64,000 nt of DNA from Semisulcospira habei (GCA_036245525.1 BTPG01000007.1:165688976-165752975), one strand, 5' to 3'; positions 42,861 through 53,163 are shown, numbered from the stretch's first letter. The notes: generated from the sequence alone by a model not told the origin. Program-made: numbers and translations.

Positions 42861-43289
42861 AGTAATCAGGTCTCCCGTTTTAGTGTGTCTGTGCCTCTCT
42901 GATGCACTGAAACTCAAAATCACGTACTGAAAATGTTACAAGGAGGTAGTCAGACGCACTATAATTCAGCGCATCTGTGTCCGAGACCTACCGCCACCGT
43001 GCGTATCTTAACAGTGTCAGTTTCTGTTTTAAGTGATGAGTTGGTTCGCTTAGCCGCAGCTGCATTTAGATTCGACTGAATCCGGGGCCAGCATATGCTA
43101 TTTTGCATCCTGTTGTTTGTTAGAGTACCATTGCAACATGAGGAATGGAATGTGGCCGTTTGGATACTTGCAACCCATTTCCTAGAGACACCATAATGTG
43201 TTCACACAAGGTCTTCAAAGACACATTTTTTTCAAAGAACGAACCAATCTAAGCCATAGGGGAGAGAAAACTACACATCCCACCCTCTC

Positions 43290-43475
43290 CCAACGACACA
43301 ATGAACGGCAAAACAATACCAGAATAATCTATCACCAAGAACTGACAAAAAAAACCACAGTGAACGGCAAAACAATGTCAAAATAATCTACCATGAAGAA
43401 GACAAAACCCACTATGAATGGCAAAACAGTGCCTAAAAAAACCACTATGAATGGCAAAACAGTGCCTAAATAACA
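43290..43475. repeat. Tandem repeats with AATGRCGGCAAAACA-like core
   Basis: Four degenerate units contain (A/G)TGAA(C/T)GGCAAAACA followed by ATACC, ATGTC or GTGCC. The last two units (CCACTATGAATGGCAAAACA) are almost identical. Confidence 0.75.
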
Positions 43476-43591
43476 GGTAACAACACTAAGCGGTCTAACA
43501 TCTAAGTTTGGTAGATTATTCTAGCATTGTTTTGTCATTCATTGTGTTTGTTGGGATGGGGTTTGGGTGTGTAGTTTTCTGTCCCCTGCAG

Positions 43592-43824
43592 TTTATTTTG
43601 GTGTGTCATGTTAAATAACTGTGTGTCTTTTGGAGACGTTCTGTAAACATATTTAAGGTAGAGAGGGAGCGAAATTAGCTCATTAACAAAAAAACGTACA
43701 AATGATGCGTTTATTTTGGTATGTCATGTTAAATAACTGTGTGTCTTTTGGAGACGTTCTGTAAACACATTTAAAGAAGAGAGAGAGCGAAATTAGTTCA
43801 TTAACAAAAAAACGTACAAATGAT
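43592..43824. repeat. Tandem duplication, about 115 bp x 2
   Basis: Two copies of TTTATTTTGGTRTGTCATGT ... GAGACGTTCTGTAAACA ... AACAAAAAAACGTACAAATG. Confidence 0.9.
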
Positions 43825-43959
43825 GCAGTTTTCTTATATTAAATTTCTGACCCTTTATTATGCCGAGATGGGGGTCTGTGTACCCTCTAAAATTTACGCC
43901 TGGGGGTCTACAGACCCTTTAACTATAACTTTAAGCTGTTGTGAAAACAGGAGCCCTGG

Positions 43960-44350
43960 TAATCTTCTAGTTCAACAACCAATAGAGTCCTTTTGAAGGC
44001 CCATGACCGCCGTAACTGTTCAAAGATACACTTCTGTAACAAATGGTTACAAAACACTACATACAGGTCTAGCTTATTAGTAGCAATGGCTCAATTAGAG
44101 TAGACAACGGGAGAATCCAGTTCAGCACATGTTGTCTTTATATCAGATAACCTGACAATGACTCCACTCCATTCTAGAAATACACCGTTTTCTGTACGAG
44201 AAACAGCTAAAAAAAAGACTGACATGCTAATGGCTGCGCAGAATAAATAAGTGCGATTACGTGTGTGTTTTTGCTGCGTGTCCAAACTGCTGTTCATTAG
44301 GTGTGTCAACAAGGCATAACAAACACAAATGGTGCTGAAATGTGTCTCCT
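43960..44350. repeat. Dispersed repeat R, copy 3
   Basis: The left part matches 21500-21600 and 21900-21955 (GAAGGCCCA, GACAATGACTC), the right part matches 29895-30045. It therefore bridges the two other copies and defines one family. Confidence 0.65.
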
Positions 44351-44441
44351 CCATAATAAAAAAAGATCATGCAGAAAGAGTTATCCCCTGTGAGTACACA
44401 GCCTCATGTGCTGTAAAAAGTATTGTTTGTTTGTTTGTCTA

Positions 44442-44472
44442 TTTTGACAAAGGGTATTTACCCGAAATATTA
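44442..44472 (+). ncRNA. Possible hammerhead ribozyme core (degenerate)
   Basis: TTGACAAAGGGTATTTACCC then GAAATATT resembles CTGANGA-stem II-GAAA, with a 5-bp stem II (GGGTA/TACCC). The first core box is mutated, so it is probably inactive. Penelope-like terminal repeats are known to carry minimal hammerheads. Confidence 0.4.
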
Positions 44473-44479
44473 ATAAATT

Positions 44480-45229
44480 GTGTTGTACCCGTCTTTTCGA
44501 AGCGTGTTTCTTTCTCCGTTGGGTACTTCTTTGCATATTACACGCTTGGCAGTCACCTTTTTGGTCTGGATTGATTATTTCTCTTTGACTGCATCTCCAT
44601 GTTTGTCTCGTTTTCCTTGTACTAGCATGCCTTCGTCAGCTTTTTTCACTGGCTTGCATTCACGTTTGGTTTCACGTTTTGCTTTTTTACCACCGATTCT
44701 TTTCTTTTTGTCCTTTTCTTATGCTAAAACTATTTTTTCTAAAACTAAATGCTCCAGTCATCTCGCTTTTCTCAAAAAATGTATTTGCCTTCGTATTATT
44801 CCTGTTGGTTTTCAGCTTAAACATTCTCCTTCCGATCTGAATAATTCTTCTCTTTTGCAGGCGACTAACACAATTCTTGAAAAAACTAGCTTTAAGTTAA
44901 TGACGTGTCACATTCAGTCATTAAATCACAAGATCTCCGATCTTGACTCCACTCTTGTTATCTTGAAGAGACAGCTGATTCAGCTGTGTGATATTCATAC
45001 TGTCTTCTTAATTAAATCTGTTGTGCATGATTTTAATACTCTTGTGCATGCCCATGTCACTAAAACTAAAGATCATAAGCTATCCAAATTCAACACTAAT
45101 CGCAGCACAAACTCTGCTTCAGCGGTCCCTCTTACTACCCAATGTGATACCCGGCGTTTGGTTGTGCCTACTGTCCATCCGCTTACCACGCTTGGTGTGC
45201 TGACTGTGGTTCTGGTGTTGGTGCCGTGA
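44480..45229 (+). pseudogene. Penelope-like ORF, N-terminal part
   Basis: This frame holds LKKCICLRIIPVGFQLKHSP, then a leucine-rich helix-forming stretch (LILERQ-type, ISDLDSTLVILKRQLIQL), as in the region before RT in Penelope-like proteins. The stop at 45229 and the start of the RT frame at 45226 overlap in different frames, implying a frameshift mutation or a frameshifting signal. Confidence 0.6.
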
Positions 45230-47193
45230 TCCTCACATCGGCTTCATTTTCTGGACTGGACGGTTGTGCCCCAGCGCTGACGCTGACCCACGGAGCTGCC
45301 CTTGATGCCACATCTTTGACCTCCTCCGGGCCGGAGCCTGTTGAGTGTGACACATCTTCTAGTGACGATAACTCTACCCAGGATGGTTGCGCTGCTCACG
45401 CACCTGTTTTGGTCGTTCGAGCTGCCCGTCCTCTGCCATTGTCCAAAGTTGAAGACTCTTTTCAGGATGGTGTTGCCGTTCACGTGCCTACGTTGGACGT
45501 TGCCGCCGCCCCTTCTCTTCCTTCGTCCGGAGAGGTGAACTCCGATGCTTACGGAGAGATTGGTGTTGCCGCCTGCGCACCCACGTTGGACGTTAGAGGC
45601 ACCCCTCCTTCGACTTCCGTTTTACATGACGTTGATGCCACTTGCACTCCGTTGCTTCCTGTGATAACAGACCCCTCTAGTCCTTTGTCTGACGCTGTAA
45701 CCACTACGCACCTCCACTGCGCCTTCGTCGGTACTACTACACCTCACAGGAATCTAGTACAGTGCATTCCTGAAGATTTAACTCTGACACACGATGAAAG
45801 AGCTGTCCTCTCCAGAGGTTTAAAGTTTATTCCAAAGCAACCTACTATAAACAAATACGAACTCATCAGAGATCTGCAGAAATTCTATAGGTCTCTTAGA
45901 TGGATGGCTGTCCTGGGCCATCGACCGAAAACTCAGAAGGTTGGTGACATCTTCGTTGATCATTTTGACACTCCTGTCCGAAGAGAACCACCTCATGGTA
46001 AACTTCCTGAACTCGAATGCTACATTAAGAAGACCATGTCTGACATTGGACAACTCAAATTCAAACCCATCCCTCACTCTAATCTCACTAAATCTGAACT
46101 CGACGCTCTCAACAATCTTCGTAACAGAAGCGACATCGTCATCAAACCAGCCGATAAAGGTGGCGCCGTCGTTGTATGGGACAGAGATCTGTACATCAAA
46201 GAGGCTTACAGACAGTTAGAGAACCCAGAACACTACCAACACCTTGACGAATGCTCCCTCCAAGCTGATCAAAAGCGCATCTCTAAGACAGTCAAAGAGA
46301 TGATTCTTAAAGGAGAGCTTCCTTCCACAGCTAATCTCCTCATCAAAAAGCGGCCCAAGCAACCTAACTTTTACCTTCTCCCAAAAATTCACAAACTCAA
46401 CAATCCCGGCCGCCCCATAGTGTCAGCTTGCAGCTGTCCCACTGAACACATCTCCGAATACCTGGACATCATCTTCCAACCCTTTGTCCAGTCGCTACCT
46501 ACCTACATTAAAGACACCAACCATGCTCTAGAGATCATAGACCAAGTCAACCAGAAACAACTTTTCAAACCTGAACTGTTTTCCCTTGATGTCACTTCAC
46601 TATATACTGTTATACCGCACAATGACGGCCTCAATGCACTTGCATACTTCCTCAACCAAAGAAGTCATAAACAACCTCCTACTCATACACTTCTACGTCT
46701 GGCTAAATTGGTTCTCTCTCTTAACAGTTTCACCTTTGATGGCGTCACCTTCGCTCAGTGCAGTGGCGTAGCGATGGGCACAAAAATGGGACCCAGTTAT
46801 GCTTGCCTTTTCATGGGTTTCCTTGAGCAACAGATTCTTCAGCAATACACCGGGCCTGTCCCTGAGATGTATAAACGTTACATCGATGACGGTTTAGGAG
46901 CTACACACATGACCCAAGCTGCACTTTTAGACTTCATTCACTTCGTGCAGGACTTCCACCCATCCATCAAGTTCACATACACTATATCAGCTAATTCAGT
47001 CGACTTTCTGGACATGAACATCAGGATTGACTGCGGAATGTTGAAAACTTCAATACATTACAAACCTACCAACTCACATTCCTACCTCGACTACCGATCT
47101 TCTCACAACCCCAAAACTAAAAACAGCATCCCTTATTCCCAGTTTCTTCGGCTAAAAAGAATATGTTCCGAAGAATCAGATTTCGATGTTTAA
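45226..47193 (+). CDS. Penelope-like reverse transcriptase
   Basis: 655 codons. Residues 1-180 are low complexity with imperfect repeats (DGCAAHAPVL, DGVAVHVPTL, GVAACAPTL). Then come RSDIVIKPADKGGAVVVWDR, FYLLPKIHK, GRPIVSACSCPTEHISEYLD, FSLDVTSLYTVIPH (catalytic Asp), GVAMGTKMGPSYACLFMGF and KRYIDDGL (YIDD box), all diagnostic of Penelope-like elements. The frame stops at SEESDFDV with a TAA where related proteins continue; SKEMAGFFIDRHYP follows in frame, so the stop is premature. These elements prime at open 3' ends, in some lineages near telomeres. Confidence 0.9.
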   Translation: MILTSASFSGLDGCAPALTLTHGAALDATSLTSSGPEPVECDTSSSDDNSTQDGCAAHAPVLVVRAARPLPLSKVEDSFQDGVAVHVPTLDVAAAPSLPSSGEVNSDAYGEIGVAACAPTLDVRGTPPSTSVLHDVDATCTPLLPVITDPSSPLSDAVTTTHLHCAFVGTTTPHRNLVQCIPEDLTLTHDERAVLSRGLKFIPKQPTINKYELIRDLQKFYRSLRWMAVLGHRPKTQKVGDIFVDHFDTPVRREPPHGKLPELECYIKKTMSDIGQLKFKPIPHSNLTKSELDALNNLRNRSDIVIKPADKGGAVVVWDRDLYIKEAYRQLENPEHYQHLDECSLQADQKRISKTVKEMILKGELPSTANLLIKKRPKQPNFYLLPKIHKLNNPGRPIVSACSCPTEHISEYLDIIFQPFVQSLPTYIKDTNHALEIIDQVNQKQLFKPELFSLDVTSLYTVIPHNDGLNALAYFLNQRSHKQPPTHTLLRLAKLVLSLNSFTFDGVTFAQCSGVAMGTKMGPSYACLFMGFLEQQILQQYTGPVPEMYKRYIDDGLGATHMTQAALLDFIHFVQDFHPSIKFTYTISANSVDFLDMNIRIDCGMLKTSIHYKPTNSHSYLDYRSSHNPKTKNSIPYSQFLRLKRICSEESDFDV

Positions 47194-47266
47194 TCCAAAG
47201 AAATGGCAGGATTTTTCATCGACAGACATTACCCACATACTGTTGTTCAAGGATCTCTCCAAACGG

Positions 47267-47654
47267 ACCCCACCCGGGTTTGCCCTGGGGGACTTGGGTG
47301 GGGTTAGGTATTTTTTAGTTCCCAGGGTCACCCTGGTCAGCCCCACAGGGTGGGTTTATCTCTCTATTCTGGGGCATGTGTTTCTGTCTACCTTTTGTCC
47401 ATTCACCTGTATTTGCCTTTTTAAAACTCGCCCTACTGTCTGCACTGCCTGTAGCTCTTGATATTGGATGTGTGTTGCTAAATGGTCTTAGCTTTATTTA
47501 GGCCCCATGTGTTAGGTTTATTTAATGTATTTGACCGGCTGGCGACATACATTCAATGTTCTGTTTAGTTTTTTCTTCACAAGCAGTGCAGGCACGTCCT
47601 GAGAAAGCCTTGTTGCTGTCGGGACGTTAAGCAATGTACAATCAATCAATCAAA
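47267..47654 (+). mobile_element. SINE-like retroposon with (AATC)n tail
   Basis: An insert of 388 bp flanked by the duplication CTCTCCAAACGG (47255-47266 and 47655-47666). The 3' end reads TGTCGGGACGTTAAGCAATG then ACAATCAATCAATCAA, like many invertebrate SINE and LINE tails. No B box was recognised at its 5' end, so it may be a truncated LINE tail. Confidence 0.8.
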
Positions 47655-47666
47655 CTCTCCAAACGG

Positions 47667-47820
47667 TTCAAAAACTTAGTCGCGCGAGTACAATGCAGAC
47701 TAAACCTACCGCTGATAGTGACAGGCCTATCGTAACCATGATCTACCATCCCCACACCAATCCGGTGCGTAAAATCCTTCTTTCTAACTGGTGTCTTTTG
47801 TCATCCAGTCAAGAATCTGC
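47667..47820 (+). pseudogene. Penelope-like C-terminal piece after the SINE insertion
   Basis: TVQKLSRASTMQTKPTADSD, RPIVTMIYHPHTNPVRKILL and SNWCLL continue the Penelope-like frame across the insertion. It ends abruptly at the CR1-like fragment. Confidence 0.75.
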
Positions 47821-48609
47821 TGCTATCTTTTCTGAACCGCAGGAGAGCGTGACTGGGTTGGAAGAGACGCCGTTGATGGTGACGGACTGCTGTCTGTCGG
47901 AGAGGTAGGAGAGAAACCAGGAGTGAGCAGAATCAGTGATGCCAAAGGAGTGGTGGAGTCGGTGGAGGAGGATAGAGTGGTCTATAGTGTCAAAGGCGGC
48001 AGAGAGATCGAGTAGTGTAAGAAGAGAGATGTTGCCCGAGTCGGTGGAGAGAAGCAGATCGTTTAAGATATGTAGAAGGGCTGTTTCAGTGCTGTGATGT
48101 TTGTGATAGGCAGACTGGAATGGACTGAGGAGGTTGTTGTCGGTGAGGTGGAGGTTGAGCTGGTTGAGAACAACCTTCTCAAGAAGCTTGGACAGGAAAG
48201 AGAGATTGGAGACTGGGCGATAGTTCTTGAGTTCGTTTGGGTCGAGGTTGTGTTTTTTTAGGAGAGGACGGACGATGGCGGACTTGAAGATATCGGGGAC
48301 GGAGCCGTTTTCTAGAGATGCGTTGATGATGTCGGTAATGAAGGGCAGAAGTTTTGGAAGGCCGTCACGGTAGAGAGAAGCTGGGAGGGGGTCTAGCTCG
48401 CAGGTTTTGAAGGGCATGGACTTTATGGTCTTGAGTACTTCATCCTGAGAGACGGGGCGGAAGGACGAGAGGGGAGTGCCGGAAAAGGGGGGGTCGGGAG
48501 GGCAAGGCGGAGAAGGCAGGGTGTCGAGTGTGTCGCGCAGAGTTTGGATTTTGTCCGAAAAATAGGTAGAAAAAGCAGACGGGAGTGCAGTTAAGTCAGA
48601 TCTGTTCAT
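47816..48609 (-). pseudogene. CR1/L2-like LINE RT fragment
   Basis: A 266-codon frame with VRPLLKKHNLDPNELKNYRP, VSNLSFLSKLLEKVV, SAYHKHHSTETALLHILND, LLDLSAAFDTIDHSILLHRL and WFLSYLSDRQQSVTINGVSS. The FADD box and everything 3' are missing because the fragment stops at the Penelope-like junction near 47820. Loss of the 3' end is not typical of retrotransposition and suggests a deletion or recombination junction. Confidence 0.85.
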
Positions 48610-48717
48610 TAAATATTTTCTTGGGATCCAAAGTCACAGACCAGCACATATTCTGGTACTTAGAATAGATTTTTAAAAAATTGTTTTATCCATGAATGTT
48701 TATTTTTCCTTGTGCAG

Positions 48718-48791
48718 ATATCTACTACAGAAGGCCAGTCGTTTGCCAGTTTGCGACACCACTGTCCGACTACATCCACACAAAGCCAGAG
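48718..48791 (+). CDS. MLXIP: Mondo exon 3
   Basis: A 74-bp exon. T+AT gives Tyr, then IYYRRPVVCQFATPLSDYIH and TKPE, matching the family segment (K.P.C.F.TPL). Acceptor CCTTGTGCAG, donor GAG|GTAAGC, phase 0 at the end. The piggyBac-like element starts only about 40 bp downstream. Confidence 0.95.
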
Positions 48792-49088
48792 GTAAGCCGT
48801 TTCAGTTTTGCTTTGCTGTATGTTGACCCATTTAACCCTTTCGCCGCCGATCTCGCCGATTGGCGAGTACGTGGCTCGCCGCCGATCTCGCCTTTTGGCG
48901 AGTAACACAGTAGAGTTCAGTGTACTTGATCATGACTCTAATGTATGAGGTATTTTTGGTCAATAATAGTGCATCATGGGACAGGGAAATTCCCTTTTCA
49001 TTTCGGCGCCATCTTTGAGTGCATTTGCGAGTTTTGAGCGAAGAAATTGCGAGTTTTTCTGAATGTTTTGGAGCGGTGCTTTTTCGTG

Positions 49089-49590
49089 ATGGCTGAAACT
49101 TCAAAAGGGCGAGGTGAGCCACAAAAGAGACTATCTACTGAGGAAGTTTTGCGTCGTTTGAACCTCCTACCATCACAAACTGATGTTGATTCGGACGAGG
49201 AGCATCCATGTGGCAATGAAGTTGACAAAGAGCTTTTTAGAAGTTTGCAAGATAGCTCTGATAGCGATCCGACCTACGAGCCAGAACCGAGTACGAGCAC
49301 TTTCGCGAGCAGATCTCGTTCTTCTGCTCGCATTGAACATTTCGTGACGCAAACAAGAGACAGTAGCAGTGATGAAGAACTTCAAGAAGTGAGAAGAAAT
49401 ACACATGGTCGATCAAGAGGAGGTGGGGCAAGAAGGGGGCGAGTGATTCGTGTCCGATCTGCAGGTCGTGGTCCGAGGTCCAGGAGTGGGCGTGGCAGAG
49501 AGCCAGTAGCAGACCTGTCATGGAAGATGTACAACATGGATGACTCCTATCATCCTGTTGACTGGTTACCATCTTTTCGTAGGAGAACTG
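49089..49590 (+). CDS. piggyBac-like transposase, exon 1
   Basis: Starts MAETSKGRGEPQKRLSTEE, continues with acidic stretches (DVDSDEEH, DSSSDEEL) and an Arg/Gly-rich segment (RGGGARRGRVIRVRSAGRGP), then DDSYHPVDWLPSFRRRTG. Acidic, disordered N-termini are usual for this family. Donor AACTG|GTAAGT at 49590; the frame otherwise stops four codons on. Confidence 0.7.
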
Positions 49591-49749
49591 GTAAGTCTTA
49601 CAATATATAAACTCTAGTGAATACATGTGTTTGGAGGGGGGAGAGGGTGCATGCTAGAGGAGGGAGGGGGTGCATGCTAGCACAAATGAGGGTGCATGTA
49701 TATGCACCACAACTGCTTATGTGCGGGTATGACTGTGTGCGCGCACGCA

Positions 49750-49752
49750 CGC

Positions 49753-49790
<38 letters not shown>

Positions 49791-49920
49791 TCTATGCATG
49801 GATAGAAATTTACAAGTAACCATGCAGGGAGATGGATGTATACGCCACAACTGCTTATGCGGGAATGACTGTGTGTGTGTGCGCACGCACGCACACACAT
49901 GTGTGTGTGTGTGTGTGTGA
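49750..49920. repeat. GT/CA-rich microsatellites
   Basis: GT tracts at 49753-49789 and 49899-49919, with ATGCAGGGAGATGGAT flanking repeats and inverted GCGCACGCACGC stretches. Confidence 0.9.
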
Positions 49921-49939
49921 TCTGTGCATGAATATAAAT

Positions 49940-50045
49940 TTACAAGTTACCATGCAGGGAGATGGATCAGCCATGATAGATAAATAGCCACGTCACCTTC
50001 CAAAGCTAACAAGGCAGCTTGAACTATCATGATGATCCATTTACC
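49940..50045. repeat. Degenerate TTAA-family hairpin inside the piggyBac-like element
   Basis: GGAGATGGATCAGCCATGAT ... AACTATCATGATGATCCATT arms, with the core replaced. Confidence 0.45.
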
Positions 50046-50111
50046 AAAAGTGTGGGGAATAAAATATGGTTTGATGATGCGAGTACTTATGTCATTCTTG
50101 ATCTTTTTCAG

Positions 50112-50366
50112 GCGTACTGGTGGATACAGAGGGGTTCAAGCCAGTGGATTTTTTTCAAACTATTCTTTCCGGATGCTGCCTTTGATCACATAGCTGACCA
50201 GACCAACCTATTTGTGCAACAGCTTCTCAACATTGTAGCTGATGTGGACTGCAGATCTCACCTCGGCTACACAAGTAACACATCAGCTGCTGAAATGAAG
50301 GCATACTTGGCACTGCAGATTGCCATGGGACTCATGCCATGCCTTGTGCCCCACCACTTGTTTTGA
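50112..50366 (+). pseudogene. piggyBac-like transposase, exon 2, frameshifted and truncated
   Basis: Acceptor TTTTTCAG at 50111. In the phase set by exon 1 it begins GVLVDTEGFKPVDFF; after the T7 run (50149-50155) the match moves to the next frame: KLFFPDAAFDHIADQTNLFV and TSAAEMKAYLALQIAMGLM. These are the PxDFF, TN and E..A/LGxxxxMG parts of the DDE_Tnp_1_7 N-terminal region. A stop follows; the DDD catalytic core is deleted. The frameshift could be real or a homopolymer error. Confidence 0.8.
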
Positions 50367-51086
50367 GCTGTATCACAAAGTTTCTGACTTCTGCAGATCT
50401 GCAGCTGCACAGATCTATGGAAATCAGTAGATTGTGTGTTGCGGACAAAATCACTTTAGGTGTGTGTGTGTTGCGGACAAATACACTTCAAGGAATGCAA
50501 TAGAGTGGCTGAAAAACTAAATAACTGTTTTGTGTTTGAAAATTACTGTAACTACCTTTCTTCAGTTGAATTTGGAAGTCTTGCATCTTATATCTGACAC
50601 TGGTGTTAGGCGTGCAAGTGACTGGTGTGCAGAAGAGTGAACTATTGTGTTTTCTTCTTGGGCTATGCTTGTGAGTTGGTGTGTTATGGATTATCTGTAG
50701 AGCTCTGAACTACCAACTATGCTTTCACTGGTGAGTTGACCATTTTCTCAATACATTTCTTGAGATGTTATCATGTACTTGTTACTGTGTTGGTGACTGC
50801 CTTGTGTATAAACTGTCTGTTGTATGTGTTGCGAACACAGATTTTTGTTTATTCTTCTTGCATCAGGCTAGATATACAATTTTCAGTAAGTCACATGAAA
50901 GAAAAAAAGTGCCAGTGTACAAATGCGTTTTCCCATCTCCATTTAAAAAGAAAAATGAAGTAATTCGGTCCAGTGGTTCAAGAGTTATAGCTTTTTAAAG
51001 ATAAGAGGTGTTGCGAGACAGTGGTCTGGCAAAACAGCTGCGGCGCTGGGAAATGCAACATTTCAGCACCTGCGGCGGCGAAAGGG

Positions 51087-51278
51087 TTAACCCTGAATCC
51101 CTACAGCAAGAGATGGATTGACCATAATTCAAGGGTATTGCCAGATTAGCTTGGTGCCTTCAGGCGCCAAGCTAATCTGGCACTACCCTTGAATTATCAT
51201 GGTCAATCCATCCTGGTAGACAGTCATTAGGCAACACCACCAGTTTTAGAAATGGGACATTGAGGCTAAAAAGGTTAA
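51087..51278. mobile_element. TTAA miniature element, X type, abutting the piggyBac end
   Basis: Shares the TTAA 51087-51090 with the piggyBac-like element; the right TTAA is at 51275. Hairpin AATTCAAGGGTATTGCCAGA, GGTGCCTTCAGGCGCC, with its complement. Confidence 0.85.
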
Positions 51279-51312
51279 TGAACTTCTTGTTATTACTTTT
51301 CAAGTAACTTGT

Positions 51313-51400
51313 ATTAACTCTTTGGCTGTTGGTGGTGATTTTCGGAAAGTGATTCCTGCAGTAATCATCATGACAAAAAGTGGTACTGACATGGAAGTAT
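51313..51400. repeat. Partial TTAA palindrome, TTTGGCTG type
   Basis: TTAACTCTTTGGCTGTTGGT then AGTGATTCCTGCAG. A related fragment is at 51875-51925. Confidence 0.5.
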
Positions 51401-51691
51401 TAACAATAAACCAAAGAAAACAAAAGAAGTCAATAGTACATGTACTAGTAATGACGTGTTTTGCAGTAAGTGTTGAGCTGTGCAGTGTTTATTTTGTAAT
51501 TATTATTATTTGCACATTGTATATTTGTTTAAAATAAAGATTCTGTATTGATGATGAGACTTGCATTATATGATGTGCAGTGCAGTGATTGTTTTCTAAG
51601 TTCATACGTATTACAAATACAACAACAAATGAAAGTGTTAGTGTTATTAATCATGAAACATGCAGTGCAGTGTTTTTTCTCCCGGAATCAG

Positions 51692-51823
51692 GCGGTGGTG
51701 CTGGAAGGGAAGTACTGGAAACGTCGCCTTGACACCGTCACCAAAGAGTACAAAAAATGGCGACGCTACTACCGAGACCGAATCTGGCAGAACTTCTCCG
51801 AGTCCACCCCTCTTTTCTCTTCT
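51692..51823 (+). CDS. MLXIP: Mondo exon 4
   Basis: A 132-bp exon of 44 codons: AVVLEGKYWKRRLDTVTKEY, KKWRRYYRDRIWQNFSEST, PLFSS. The GKYWK.R...V..EY.KWR.YY..R pattern is one of the strongest Mondo signatures, within the glucose-response activation element region. Acceptor GGAATCAG; donor TCT|GTAAGT. Phase 0 on both sides. Confidence 0.96.
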
Positions 51824-52009
51824 GTAAGTTAATACTTTTGTTTACAAAAAATAATTTGTTGTATCTCTTTTAGCGAAGTGATTCATGCAGGAATCACTTT
51901 GACAAAAGCGCTGTGGACAGCCAATGTGTGAATAGCTTTGTTCTGTGACCAGATTTTTGGCTCACGCACGATAGCAAAAGTGAGCCTATATAATAGGCCA
52001 TCCACCATC

Positions 52010-52670
52010 TGTCGTATGTGGTAAACTTTAACGTTGGCATTTTCTCTGAGACTCTTCAAGCCTCGGACTTAAAACTTGGCCCAAGGGTACTTTGTATAGA
52101 ACCTTTCTGAACATGACAATTTCAGTGATCACTCTCAAAGGTCAAGGTCACAGGGGTCCAGAAAGGGGTAAAAAATGGCCATATTTTGACACAAATTGTT
52201 TCTCCTCAATACTATTTCCAACTTCAAACCCAAACTTATTACAGAGATGCCTGATGGTAAGACCTTTTTATGCATACTAATTTGGATGACCCCTCAGAAA
52301 GTACAAGGGTCACAGGAGGAAGACAAATGCATATTAATTTACTGGTCCCCTTGCAAAGGTTAAGGGTCATGGGGGGGGGGGGGGGGGGGGCAGAAAGGGG
52401 TAAACAAAATAGCCATGTTTTGACTAAAACGTTTTTTGTCAAATTGCGTTTTCAACTTACAACACAAACTTGGTATAGAGAACTTACAACACATACTTGG
52501 TGATAAGGCCTTTCTATGCATACTAATTTGGATGACCCCTCAGAAAGATTAAGGGGCACAGGAGGTTGGCAAGTGTGTGAAAAATGCCAGTTTCTGATCC
52601 TCACAGAGGTCAAGGTTAAGGGAGGGTGATAAACTGGTGAAAAATACATACATTTTGAGAAAACTCTGAT
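52010..52670. repeat. Nuclear-receptor-half-site-rich dispersed repeat, two copies
   Basis: Copies at about 52120-52400 and 52480-52640 share GATGACCCCTCAGAAAG, ATGCATACTAATTTGG, AAGGTCAAGGTCACAGG-like and GTGAAAAAT phrases. Inverted relatives are at 25.3-26.7 kb. It includes a G20 run at 52371-52390. Confidence 0.6.
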
Positions 52671-52955
52671 TTTGCTGGTACAAAACAGTCAAAAGGTAAC
52701 CCTTTAAAATTGTTTAGGCACTGGAACACTTGTTCATTTCAGTGACCTGTTTGAAAGGTCAAGGTCTGGTGTATGACCAAGTTTTTTGTTCTGCTGGTGC
52801 TGATGCACAAGCAGTTGCTGTGAATCTGGCTCTTGAAGGTCCCAGGAGTCATTTGACTGTCCATACAACCCAGATGAGAATCATTCATAGAACAATTGCC
52901 AGGAATTCTCATGAGCCCCTGCAGTCAAAGGGGGCTCATAAAAATATATGCTGTT

Positions 52956-53125
52956 TTAACCCATATCATACTGAGGCTAAAAGCTTCAAATTTGTACACT
53001 GCCATATGCAAGCTACATTATAGTACTTACAGATAAGGATATGGACCAATGGCTTTAGTTCAAGGCTGGTGCCAGAATAGCTTTCACACATGACATTTCA
53101 AATGACAAGGGTTATGATGAAATTG
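52956..53125. mobile_element. Y-type TTAA element, incomplete
   Basis: TTAACCCATATCATACTGAG at the left; AGTTCAAGGCTGGTGCCAGA then decay. The right end lacks a TTAA (CAAGGGTTATGATG). Confidence 0.65.
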
Positions 53126-53140
53126 TTTCCCTGTTGTTGT

Positions 53141-53163
53141 TTTTTTTTTTTTTTTTTTTTTTT
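53141..53163. repeat. T-run
   Basis: About 23 T in a row. Confidence 0.95.

Larger units (their letters stand above)
44440..47820 (+). mobile_element. Penelope-like element, interrupted and 3' truncated
   Basis: A hammerhead-like motif at 44442-44472 precedes an N-terminal frame (44480-45229), the RT frame (45226-47193) and a further piece (47693-47820) after a SINE-like insertion. At about 47820 it is cut by a CR1-like LINE fragment. The GIY-YIG endonuclease found in most Penelope-like elements is absent here. It lies in Mondo intron 2, in sense orientation. Confidence 0.85.
48836..51086 (+). mobile_element. piggyBac-like transposon, 2.25 kb
   Basis: Flanked by TTAA (48832-48835, 51087-51090). 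Ends CCCTTTCGCCGCCG are inverted (right end CGGCGGCGAAAGGG). Subterminal hairpins CTCGCCGATTGGCGAG and CTCGCCTTTTGGCGAG lie at 48850-48902. It encodes the N-terminal portion of a transposase in two exons; the catalytic domain is missing. It also has GT-rich microsatellites at 49750-49915. It lies in Mondo intron 3. Confidence 0.9.

Noticed and set aside
49596..49920. Thr/His-rich frames of 73-100 codons
   Set aside because: Products of GT/CA microsatellites inside the piggyBac-like element.
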